6,575 nt of DNA, taken from Oscillospiraceae bacterium. GTDB lineage: Bacteria; Bacillota; Clostridia; Oscillospirales; Oscillospiraceae. The notes under the pieces are model-generated. The model made no database searches. It saw only the letters and a program-made list of their open reading frames with translations, and was not told the DNA's origin. Shown here piece by piece: positions 1-5,861 of this stretch; position 1 is the first letter of the stretch; every line of letters begins with the position of its first letter. A program made the translations under genes and the position numbers. The stretch spans positions 1 through 6,575 of the forward strand of contig JAFVAS010000333.1 in the NCBI GenBank assembly GCA_017480395.1. The letters are read 5' to 3'.

Positions 1-3000
1 ACATCGCCGACCACGTCTATATCGAGCCGCTGAACGTCGCCAGCCTCACCTCCGTCATCGAGAAGGAGCGGCCCGACTCCATCCTCCCCACCCTGGGGGG
101 CCAGATCGGCCTGAACCTGGCCATGGCCCTCTATGAGCAGGGGGTGCTGGAGCGCTATGGCGTGCGCCTGCTGGGCACCTCCCCCGAGTCCATCCACAAG
201 GCGGAGGACCGCCAGGGCTTCAAGGACTGCATGGAGTCCATCCACCAGCCCTGCGTCACCTCCACCGTGGTCAACACCGTGGAGGACGCGGTGGACTTTG
301 CCAGCTCCATCAGCTATCCCGTCATCGTCCGCCCCGCCTACACCCTGGGCGGCACCGGCGGCGGCATCGCCTATGACGAGGCCTCCCTGCGGGAGATCGC
401 CGCGAGGGGCATCTACGCCTCCCGGGTGGGCGAGATTCTGGTGGAGCGGTGCATCTCCGGCTGGAAGGAGATCGAGTTCGAGGTCATGCGGGACAGCGCC
501 GGCAACGTGATCAAGATCTGCTCCATGGAGAACATCGACCCCGTGGGCGTCCACACCGGCGACTCCATCGTCGTCGCCCCCACCCAGACCCTGGCCAACA
601 AGGAGTATCAGATGCTCCGCACCGCCGCCCTGGACATCATCTCCGCCCTGGAGATCGAGGGCGGGTGCAACTGCCAGTTCGCCCTGAACCCCGAGTCCTA
701 CGAGTACGCCGTCATCGAGGTCAACCCCCGGGTGTCCCGCTCCTCCGCCCTGGCCAGCAAGGCCACCGGCTACCCCATCGCCAAGGTGGCGGCCAAGATC
801 GCCCTGGGCTACACCCTGGACGAGATCCCCAACGCCGTCACCGGCAAGACCACCGCCTGCTTCGAGCCGACGCTGGACTACTGCGTGCTGAAGATCCCCC
901 GCCTGCCCTTCGACAAGTTCACCTCCGCCAGCCGCACCCTGGGCACCCAGATGAAGGCCACCGGCGAGGTGATGGCCATCGGCGCCACCTTCGAGTCCGC
1001 CCTGATGAAGGCCATCCGCTCCCTGGAGCAGAACGTCTACTCCCTGCGCCTGCCCAAGCTGCGGGAGATGCCCACCTACGAGATCGAGGAGAAGCTCAAA
1101 AACGTGGACGACGAGCGCATCTTCGTCATTGCCGAGGCCCTGCGCCGGGGCATCTCCAAGGAGGAGATCAACTCCATCACCAAGGTGGATCTGTGGTTCC
1201 TCGACCGCTATCAGGTCATCATCGACCTGGAGAACGAGCTCTCCAACGCCCTCTCCCTCACCCCGGAGCTGCTGAAGCACGCCAAGATGTGCGGCTTTGC
1301 CGACACCTTCATCGCCGAGCTGAGCAAGGGGGACGCCCGCTTCGCCAAGGACATCAAGGCCCTGCGGGAGCAGTTCGGCATCCGCCCCGTCTTCAAGATG
1401 GTGGACACCTGCGCCGCCGAGTTCGACGCCGAGACCCCCTACTACTACTCCACCTTCGACACCGAGAACGAGGCCGAGGGGGTGGGCAACGGCCTGCGCA
1501 AGGTGCTGGTGCTGGGCTCCGGCCCCATCCGCATCGGCCAGGGCATCGAGTTTGACTACTGCTCCGTCCACTCCGTCTGGGCGCTGAAAAAGATGGGCTG
1601 CGAGACCATCATCATCAACAACAACCCGGAGACCGTCTCCACCGACTTCGACATCGCGGACAAGCTCTATTTCGAGCCCCTGACCCCCGAGGACGTGCAG
1701 AACGTGGTGGAGCTGGAGCGGCCCTGGGGTGCCGTGGTCCAGTTCGGCGGCCAGACCGCCATCAAGCTGGCCAAGGCCCTGACCGACATGGGCGTCCGGC
1801 TGCTGGGCACCTCCGCCGAGGGCATCGACGCCGCCGAGGACCGGGAGCGGTTCGACGCGGTGCTGAACACCTGCGGCATCCCCCGGGCCAAGGGCACCAC
1901 CATCTTCACCACCGAGGAGGCCCTGAAGGCCGCCCACGAGCTGGGCTATCCCGTGCTGGTGCGCCCCTCCTACGTCCTGGGCGGCCAGGGCATGGAGATC
2001 GCCTACACCGACCGCAACATCGTGGACTTTATGGACATCATCAACCTGGTGCATCAGGAGCACCCCATCCTGGTGGACAAGTACCTGATGGGCCGGGAGC
2101 TGGAGGTGGACGGCGTCTTCGACGGGGAGGACATCCTGATCCCCGGCATCATGGAGCACGTCGAGCGGGCCGGCATCCACTCCGGCGACTCCATCTCCGT
2201 CTATCCCCCCCTCCACCTCAGCGAGGAGCACAAGCGCACCATCCTGGAGGACACCCGCAACATGGCCCGGGAGCTGGGGGTGGTGGGCCTCATCAACGCC
2301 CAGTATATCCTCTATGACGACGACATCTACGTCATCGAGGTCAACCCCCGCTCCTCCCGCACCATCCCCTATATCTCCAAGGTCACCGGCGTCCCCATCG
2401 TGGAGGTGGCCACCCGGGTCATCCTGGGCGAGAAATTGAAGGACATGGAGTACGGCACCGGCATCTACCGGGAGGCGGACTACTACGCCGTCAAGATGCC
2501 GGTAGTCTCCTTCGAGAAGCTGACTGACGTGGACACCAACCTGGGCCCGGAGATGAAGTCCACCGGCGAGTGCCTGGGCATCGCCGAGAGCTATCCCCAG
2601 GCGCTGCTGAAGGCCTTCAAGGGGGCCAACATGAAGGTGCCCAAGAAGGGCGGGCGCATCATCGTCACCGTCAAGGACGAGGACAAGGACGAGATCGTCC
2701 CCATCGTCAAGGGCTTTGCCGAGATGGGCATCGAGATCCTTGCCACGAAGGGCACCGCCGCCCACCTGCGCGCACGGGGGGTGGAGTGCACCGCCGTCAA
2801 CAAGATGCGGGAGGGCTCCCCCAACATCGAGGATCTGATCCGCTCCGGCTCCATCGACCTGATCATCAACACCCCCGCCAGCCGCCACGAGAACACCCAG
2901 ACCGACGGCTTCCGCATCCGCCGGTGCGCCGTGGAGCACAGCGTCCCCTGCGTCACCGCCATCGACACCGCCCACGCCATGCTGACCATCCGGGAGTACA

Positions 3001-3044
3001 GCCACAGCGCCGACCTGGTCCCCATCGACGTGACCACCATTTGA
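1..3044 (+). CDS. carB: Carbamoyl-phosphate synthase large subunit, 5'-truncated by window start
   Basis: CarB makes carbamoyl phosphate from bicarbonate, two ATP and ammonia tunnelled from the glutaminase subunit CarA; the product feeds pyrimidine and arginine synthesis in the cytosol. The reading frame is open from base 3 and gives ~1013 residues. The first visible residue aligns near residue 60 of the E. coli protein (from memory), so ~59 residues are missing. Both ATP-grasp halves are present. The first has EDR (R129 equivalent), the glycine loop GGTGGG, IHTGDSI and IEVNPRVSRSS; the second has GSGPIRIGQGIEFDY, EDRERF, HSGDSI and IEVNPRSSRT. Catalytic E/N/R residues are conserved in both. 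The C-terminal MGS-like allosteric domain starts near base 2640 and keeps the T-x-G-T (ATKGT) and NK residues that bind UMP/IMP in E. coli. The position of E. coli Tyr1040 (ornithine contact) appears to be Cys. A TGA stop lies 15 nt before guaA. carA is expected upstream but is not visible. Confidence 0.97.
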   Translation, partial: IADHVYIEPLNVASLTSVIEKERPDSILPTLGGQIGLNLAMALYEQGVLERYGVRLLGTSPESIHKAEDRQGFKDCMESIHQPCVTSTVVNTVEDAVDFASSISYPVIVRPAYTLGGTGGGIAYDEASLREIAARGIYASRVGEILVERCISGWKEIEFEVMRDSAGNVIKICSMENIDPVGVHTGDSIVVAPTQTLANKEYQMLRTAALDIISALEIEGGCNCQFALNPESYEYAVIEVNPRVSRSSALASKATGYPIAKVAAKIALGYTLDEIPNAVTGKTTACFEPTLDYCVLKIPRLPFDKFTSASRTLGTQMKATGEVMAIGATFESALMKAIRSLEQNVYSLRLPKLREMPTYEIEEKLKNVDDERIFVIAEALRRGISKEEINSITKVDLWFLDRYQVIIDLENELSNALSLTPELLKHAKMCGFADTFIAELSKGDARFAKDIKALREQFGIRPVFKMVDTCAAEFDAETPYYYSTFDTENEAEGVGNGLRKVLVLGSGPIRIGQGIEFDYCSVHSVWALKKMGCETIIINNNPETVSTDFDIADKLYFEPLTPEDVQNVVELERPWGAVVQFGGQTAIKLAKALTDMGVRLLGTSAEGIDAAEDRERFDAVLNTCGIPRAKGTTIFTTEEALKAAHELGYPVLVRPSYVLGGQGMEIAYTDRNIVDFMDIINLVHQEHPILVDKYLMGRELEVDGVFDGEDILIPGIMEHVERAGIHSGDSISVYPPLHLSEEHKRTILEDTRNMARELGVVGLINAQYILYDDDIYVIEVNPRSSRTIPYISKVTGVPIVEVATRVILGEKLKDMEYGTGIYREADYYAVKMPVVSFEKLTDVDTNLGPEMKSTGECLGIAESYPQALLKAFKGANMKVPKKGGRIIVTVKDEDKDEIVPIVKGFAEMGIEILATKGTAAHLRARGVECTAVNKMREGSPNIEDLIRSGSIDLIINTPASRHENTQTDGFRIRRCAVEHSVPCVTAIDTAHAMLTIREYSHSADLVPIDVTTI

Positions 3045-3059
3045 CGGGAGGGCACAGAT

Positions 3060-4625
3060 ATGGCAAATCAAACCCATCAGCTGGTCATCGTGCTGGATTT
3101 CGGCGGCCAGTATAATCAGCTCATCGCCCGCCGCGTCCGGGAGTGCGGCGTCTACTGCGAGGTCAAGAGCTACACCACTCCCCTGGCCGAGCTGCGGGCC
3201 AGGAACCCCATCGGCATCATCTTCACCGGCGGGCCGGACTCGGTCTATCTGGAGAACTCCCCCCAGGTCGATCCGGAGATCTTCACCTGGGGCGTGCCCA
3301 TCCTGGGCATCTGCTACGGCTGCCAGCTCATGGCCCACACCCTGGGGGGGCTGGTCACCGCCGCCACCGACGACTCCGCCCGGGAGTACGGCAAGACCGA
3401 GACCTTCTACGACACCGCCTGCCCCATCTTCCGGGGCCTGCCGGAGTCCGGCATCTCCTGGATGAGCCACGGGGACTACATGGCCAGGGTGCCCGAGGGC
3501 TTCGCCCTCACCGCCCACTCCCACGCCTGCCCCAACGTGGGCATCGCCGACGTGCGGCGCGGCTTCTACGGCGTGCAGTTCCACCCGGAGGTCAACCACA
3601 CGGAGCACGGCATCGAAATCATCCGCAACTTCCTCTATGAGGTCTGCCACGCCGACGGCGACTGGAACATGGGGGACTTCTGCCGCGCCACCCTGGCACA
3701 GCTCAAGGCAAAGATCGGCCCGGAGGGGCGGGTGCTGCTGGCCCTGTCCGGCGGCGTGGACTCCTCCGTGCTGTGCGCCCTGCTGGCCGAGGCCATCGGC
3801 GACCGGCTGACCTGCGTCTTTGTGGATCACGGCCTGATGCGCAAGAACGAGGGGGACGAGGTGGAGGCCGCCTTCACCAAATGGAACGTCCACTTCGTCC
3901 GGGTCAACGCGGAGGAGCGCTTCCTCTCCAAACTGGCCGGGGTCACCGACCCCCAGACCAAGCGCCAGATCATCGGCGCCGAGTTCGGCTACGTCTTCCG
4001 GGACGAGGCGGAGCGGTTCGGCATCACCAAGCGGGACTTCCTGGCCCAGGGCACCATCTACCCCGACGTGGTGGAGTCGGGCAAGGGCGGCGAGTCCGCA
4101 GTCATCAAGAGCCACCACAACGAGCTGCTGCCCGACGAGGTGGTCGCCCGGTTCCAGGACGTGCTGGAGCCGCTGAGCCTGCTCTTCAAGGACGAGGTGC
4201 GCCAGCTGGGCCGGGAGCTGGGCCTGCCCGAGTACCTGGTCATGCGCCAGCCCTTCCCCGGGCCGGGCCTCGCCATCCGCATCCTGGGGGACGTCACAAA
4301 GGACAAGGCGGACACCCTGCGGGAGGCCGACGCCATCCTCCGGGAGGAGATCGCCCTGGCCGGGTGGGACACAAAGATCAGCCAGTATTTCGCCGTGCTG
4401 ACCAACCTGCGCTCCGTGGGGGTCATGGGGGACGGCCGCACCTATGACAAGGCCATCGCCCTGCGGGGGGTCACCACCTCCGACTTCATGACCGCCGACT
4501 GGGCCCGCATCCCCTACGAGGTGCTGGACAAGATCAGCGTGCGCATCGTCAACGAGGTGCCCGGCGTCAACCGCGTCCTCTACGACATCACCAGCAAGCC
4601 CCCCGCCACCGTGGAGTACGAGTGA
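3060..4625 (+). CDS. guaA: GMP synthase (glutamine-hydrolysing)
   Basis: GuaA converts XMP to GMP using ATP and the amide nitrogen of glutamine, the last step of de novo guanine nucleotide synthesis. The 521-residue product is full length (E. coli ~525). Residues 8-195 form a class I glutamine amidotransferase with the triad Cys85 (GICYG), His175 and Glu177 (FHPEV). Residues ~208-400 are the ATP-pyrophosphatase domain, with the P-loop SGGVDSS at 230-236 followed by FVDHGLMRKNE. The C-terminal dimerisation domain carries QPFPGPGLAIR and ends in the canonical SKPPATVEYE. The ATG start is preceded by GGGAGGG at 3046-3052 with 7-nt spacing. It lies 15 nt after carB in the same direction, so cotranscription is likely; no promoter or terminator fits in the gap. 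A hairpin terminator follows ~67 nt after the stop. Nothing is missing or unusual in the protein. Confidence 0.98.
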   Translation: MANQTHQLVIVLDFGGQYNQLIARRVRECGVYCEVKSYTTPLAELRARNPIGIIFTGGPDSVYLENSPQVDPEIFTWGVPILGICYGCQLMAHTLGGLVTAATDDSAREYGKTETFYDTACPIFRGLPESGISWMSHGDYMARVPEGFALTAHSHACPNVGIADVRRGFYGVQFHPEVNHTEHGIEIIRNFLYEVCHADGDWNMGDFCRATLAQLKAKIGPEGRVLLALSGGVDSSVLCALLAEAIGDRLTCVFVDHGLMRKNEGDEVEAAFTKWNVHFVRVNAEERFLSKLAGVTDPQTKRQIIGAEFGYVFRDEAERFGITKRDFLAQGTIYPDVVESGKGGESAVIKSHHNELLPDEVVARFQDVLEPLSLLFKDEVRQLGRELGLPEYLVMRQPFPGPGLAIRILGDVTKDKADTLREADAILREEIALAGWDTKISQYFAVLTNLRSVGVMGDGRTYDKAIALRGVTTSDFMTADWARIPYEVLDKISVRIVNEVPGVNRVLYDITSKPPATVEYE

Positions 4626-4674
4626 ATTTGCGTGATCGGCCGGACGCGACGCCCGTGGCCGGAACGCTCCATCG

Positions 4675-4733
4675 AAAAAAACAAAAGAAAGAAAAGCCCT
4701 TCGCTGTGGTCAAACGCAGCGAAGGGCTTTGTC
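4675..4733. terminator. Bidirectional intrinsic terminator after guaA
   Basis: Arms 4693-4706 (AAAGCCCTTCGCTG) and 4717-4730 (CAGCGAAGGGCTTT) are perfectly complementary over 14 bp with a 10-nt loop. In the guaA direction only TTTGT follows, so the U-tract is weak. On the bottom strand the stem is followed by a long pyrimidine run (complement of 4675-4695, nearly all A on top), a much stronger terminator signature. The position just behind guaA supports use as the carB-guaA terminator; use from the other side is inferred from the U-tract alone. Confidence 0.85.
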
Positions 4734-4834
4734 GCCTGAACGGGAGGGTACGGCAAAGACGGATCCTTTTCTTCGTGCTCAGTCCTGAGCGGAAAGCGCC
4801 CCCATCCCCCCTCCGGCGGGCAGCGTCCAATCAG

Positions 4835-4876
4835 TATGTTTTTCATATTGACTATCAATTTATTATGTGCCATAAT
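4835..4876. promoter_or_regulatory. Three short inverted repeats over the promoter: candidate HxlR operator
   Basis: Three dyads lie in 42 nt: TATG-N5-CATA (4835-4847), ATTGA-CTA-TCAAT (4847-4859, covering the -35 box) and ATTATG-TGC-CATAAT (4862-4876, its right arm being the -10 box). The two inner dyads are perfect, each with a 3-nt centre. HxlR proteins are dimers that bind dyads near their own or adjacent promoters, so binding here would block RNA polymerase. Dyads arise easily in AT-rich DNA, so the operator assignment is inferred from position and symmetry. Confidence 0.5.
4848..4876 (+). promoter_or_regulatory. Sigma-A-type promoter of the hxlR-gpx operon
   Basis: A -35 box TTGACT (4848-4853) and a -10 box CATAAT (4871-4876) are separated by exactly 17 nt, each differing from consensus at one position. 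The start of transcription is expected near 4882-4884, giving a leader of about 53 nt. The promoter sits in an AT-rich island that contrasts with the GC-rich surroundings. No comparable promoter is visible in front of the peroxidase or reductase genes, which supports one transcript from here. Confidence 0.85.
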
Positions 4877-4890
4877 CAGAGCATAGAAAC

Positions 4891-4925
4891 CGGTGCGCCG
4901 TTCGGCGTCGCCGCGGGCACCGCGG
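4891..4925 (+). promoter_or_regulatory. Leader of the hxlR-type gene with two alternative folds
   Basis: CGGTGC (4891-4896) can pair with GCACCG (4917-4922), enclosing a small GCC/GGC hairpin (4897-4906). Alternatively CCGCGG at 4911-4916 can pair with CCGCGG at 4920-4925 across a 3-nt loop, which touches the start of the ribosome site GGGAGGG (4924-4930). The two folds use overlapping bases and exclude one another. This is seen in the sequence, but the leader is very GC-rich and could fold by chance; a regulatory role is speculative. Confidence 0.3.
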
Positions 4926-4930
4926 GAGGG
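4924..4930 (+). promoter_or_regulatory. Ribosome binding site fixing the hxlR-type start
   Basis: GGGAGGG lies 6 nt before the ATG at 4937. It decides between this start and the in-frame upstream codons reaching back to GTG 4622, none of which has a comparable site and all of which precede or overlap the promoter. Confidence 0.85.
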
Positions 4931-4936
4931 ATCGCA

Positions 4937-5314
4937 ATGGAAACAATCAAATCGGCACCGGAGCAGGCGGCGCTCTGTCCCTGCGTCCCGGAGTGCCCCA
5001 TCGGCTCGGCGCTGGCGGTCATCGGCGGGAAGTGGAAGACCCGGCTCATCTGCACCCTGTATGTGGACGGCACCCAGCGCTTCAACGACCTGGCCAAAAA
5101 GACCACGGGCATCACCAACGCCATGCTCTCCTCCTCCCTGAAGGATCTGGAGGCGGACGGCATCATCACCCGAACCCAGTACCCGGAGATCCCGCCCCGG
5201 GTGGAGTACACCCTGACGGAGCACGGGCGGGCCCTCTGGCCCATCCTGCACCGGCTGGCCCACTGGGCCGCCGGGGTGGAGTACGACGGCGACAACGCGC
5301 ATGCGCGCAAATAG
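4937..5314 (+). CDS. HxlR-family winged helix-turn-helix transcriptional regulator
   Basis: This 125-residue protein has the usual length and core of HxlR (DUF24) regulators, small dimeric DNA-binding proteins often controlling responses to aldehydes, quinones, disulfide stress or oxidants (for example HxlR, YodB, HypR). The signature IGGKWK is at 29-34. Helix-turn-helix RFNDLAKKTTGITNAMLSSSLKDLE spans about 48-72, with GITNAML..L..LE as recognition helix. The wing IITRTQYPEIPPRVEYTLTEHG follows at 76-97, then a dimerisation helix. Cys20 of ECP corresponds to the conserved redox cysteine region of thiol-sensing members; Cys14 and Cys16 add a C-x-C-x3-C cluster, and Cys39 lies in the core. It leads a same-strand set with a peroxidase 24 nt downstream and sits behind a strong promoter overlaid with dyads, which fits autoregulation. 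The inducing signal cannot be read from sequence. Confidence 0.93.
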   Translation: METIKSAPEQAALCPCVPECPIGSALAVIGGKWKTRLICTLYVDGTQRFNDLAKKTTGITNAMLSSSLKDLEADGIITRTQYPEIPPRVEYTLTEHGRALWPILHRLAHWAAGVEYDGDNAHARK

Positions 5315-5323
5315 GCAAATATG

Positions 5324-5330
5324 AAGGAGG
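5324..5330 (+). promoter_or_regulatory. Ribosome binding site fixing the peroxidase start
   Basis: AAGGAGG lies 8 nt before the ATG at 5339. An in-frame ATG at 5321 would begin inside this site and has no good site of its own, so 5339 is the start that matches the family N-terminus (MGIYDITVKD). Confidence 0.88.
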
Positions 5331-5338
5331 AACCATCC

Positions 5339-5806
5339 ATGGGCATTTACGACATCACCGTGAAGGACAACAAGGGCAGCGACGTCTCCCTGGAGACCTA
5401 CCGGGGGAAGGTGCTGCTGATCGTCAACACCGCCACCCGCTGCGGCCTGACCCCCCAGTACGAGGGGCTGGAGGCCCTCTACGAGGCATACCATGACCAG
5501 GGCTTTGAGATTCTGGATTTCCCCTGCAACCAGTTCGCCTTCCAGGCCCCGGGCAGCGCGGAGGAGATCGACTCCTTCTGCACCCTCCGCTACGACACCA
5601 AGTTCCCCCGCTTCGCCAAGATCAAGGTGAACGGAAAGGACGCCGACCCCCTCTATGTCTACCTGAAGAGCGAGAAGCCCGGGCGCATCCAATGGAACTT
5701 CGCCAAGTTCCTGATCGGCCGGGACGGCACCGTGGCGGGCCGGTTCGCCCCCACCGAAAAGCCCGACACCCTGACCCGGGCCATCGAGGCCGAGCTGGCC
5801 AGATAA
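5339..5806 (+). CDS. gpx: Glutathione peroxidase family protein (Cys-type, probably thioredoxin-dependent)
   Basis: The 155-residue product is a cytosolic thioredoxin-fold peroxidase that reduces hydrogen peroxide and organic hydroperoxides. The peroxidatic residue is Cys35 in NTATRCGLTPQYEGLE (a cysteine, not selenocysteine: TGC). Gln69 (FPCNQFAFQAPGS), Trp119 and Asn120 (IQWNFAKF) complete the catalytic tetrad. Cys81 (IDSFC) occupies the resolving-cysteine position known from thioredoxin-using members such as yeast Gpx3, and there is no signal peptide. Because most Firmicutes lack glutathione, thioredoxin is the more likely reductant; this is inference. In the usual FPCNQFG motif the last Gly is Ala here. 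The gene starts 24 nt after the HxlR-type gene and is probably translated from the same mRNA. A 7-bp hairpin spans its stop codon. Confidence 0.95.
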   Translation: MGIYDITVKDNKGSDVSLETYRGKVLLIVNTATRCGLTPQYEGLEALYEAYHDQGFEILDFPCNQFAFQAPGSAEEIDSFCTLRYDTKFPRFAKIKVNGKDADPLYVYLKSEKPGRIQWNFAKFLIGRDGTVAGRFAPTEKPDTLTRAIEAELAR

Positions 5807-5817
5807 GCCGGGCCAGC
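5794..5817 (+). other. GC-rich hairpin across the peroxidase stop codon
   Basis: GCTGGCC (5794-5800) and GGCCAGC (5811-5817) form a perfect 7-bp stem with a 10-nt loop that contains the TAA stop. No U-tract follows, as the downstream sequence is A/G-rich, so it is not a standard terminator. It may stabilise or help process the mRNA, or reduce read-through into the reductase gene. Function is inferred. Confidence 0.45.
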
Positions 5818-5842
5818 GGAGAAAACAGGGAAAGCAGAAAAC

Positions 5843-5854
5843 GAGGAAACGGGG
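5843..5854 (+). promoter_or_regulatory. Weak, purine-rich ribosome binding region of the reductase
   Basis: GAGGA (5843-5847, 14 nt from the ATG) and GGGG (5851-5854, 7 nt from the ATG) are the only Shine-Dalgarno-like elements. Both are poorer than the sites of the three other genes whose starts are visible. The start at 5862 is chosen mainly because the protein N-terminus (MQYRTDKQGAPLSVLGFGCMR) matches the family. Confidence 0.5.
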
Positions 5855-5861
5855 AAAAACC

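Larger units (their letters stand above)
4626..4936. other. Intergenic region between guaA and the hxlR-type gene
   Basis: This 311-nt stretch has no convincing gene. The frame of the downstream regulator is open back to a GTG at 4622, but the leading part reads as basic low-complexity sequence, runs through a terminator and promoter, and lacks a ribosome site, so I treat it as non-coding. In order it holds a small GC hairpin (CGGCC 4637-4641 with GGCCG 4657-4661), an A-rich tract (4675-4695), the terminator stem (4693-4730), a short dyad (4777-4790), an AT-rich promoter island (about 4830-4890) and a GC-rich leader. The 4731-4776 part shows nothing I can name. Confidence 0.8.

Noticed and set aside
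449..1555. Alternative + strand frame of about 368 codons inside carB
   Set aside because: The product is Arg/Pro/His-rich with no family resemblance, typical of an out-of-frame reading of GC-rich codons; carB itself is strongly conserved here.
2591..3055. Bottom-strand frame of about 154 codons opposite the end of carB
   Set aside because: It is entirely antisense to the conserved MGS-like domain and has no visible promoter, ribosome site or domain.
3773..4447. Alternative + strand frame inside guaA
   Set aside because: Same low-complexity Arg/Gly/Pro composition and no ribosome site; it shadows the conserved GuaA frame.
4637..4661. Small CGGCC/GGCCG hairpin just after guaA considered as a first terminator
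   Set aside because: It is only 5 bp with a large loop and is followed by an A-rich run instead of U, so it cannot be a standard terminator on the + strand.
4862..4891. Bottom-strand promoter using the mirrored CATAAT of the -10 dyad
   Set aside because: The palindrome places a CATAAT on the bottom strand, but at 16-18 nt spacing the upstream hexamers match the -35 consensus at only about 2-3 of 6 positions, so I do not list it as a promoter.
4622..4936. Possible 105-residue N-terminal extension of the HxlR-type regulator from a GTG
   Set aside because: It would overlap the guaA stop, pass through the terminator and promoter, and add a basic low-complexity segment absent from the family. 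The ATG at 4937 has a strong ribosome site.
5321..5338. Six-residue longer start for the peroxidase at ATG 5321
   Set aside because: This ATG runs straight into the AAGGAGG that serves ATG 5339, and the extra residues do not match the family N-terminus.
5452..5464. Possible selenocysteine glutathione peroxidase
   Set aside because: The catalytic codon is TGC (Cys35), with no in-frame TGA at this point.
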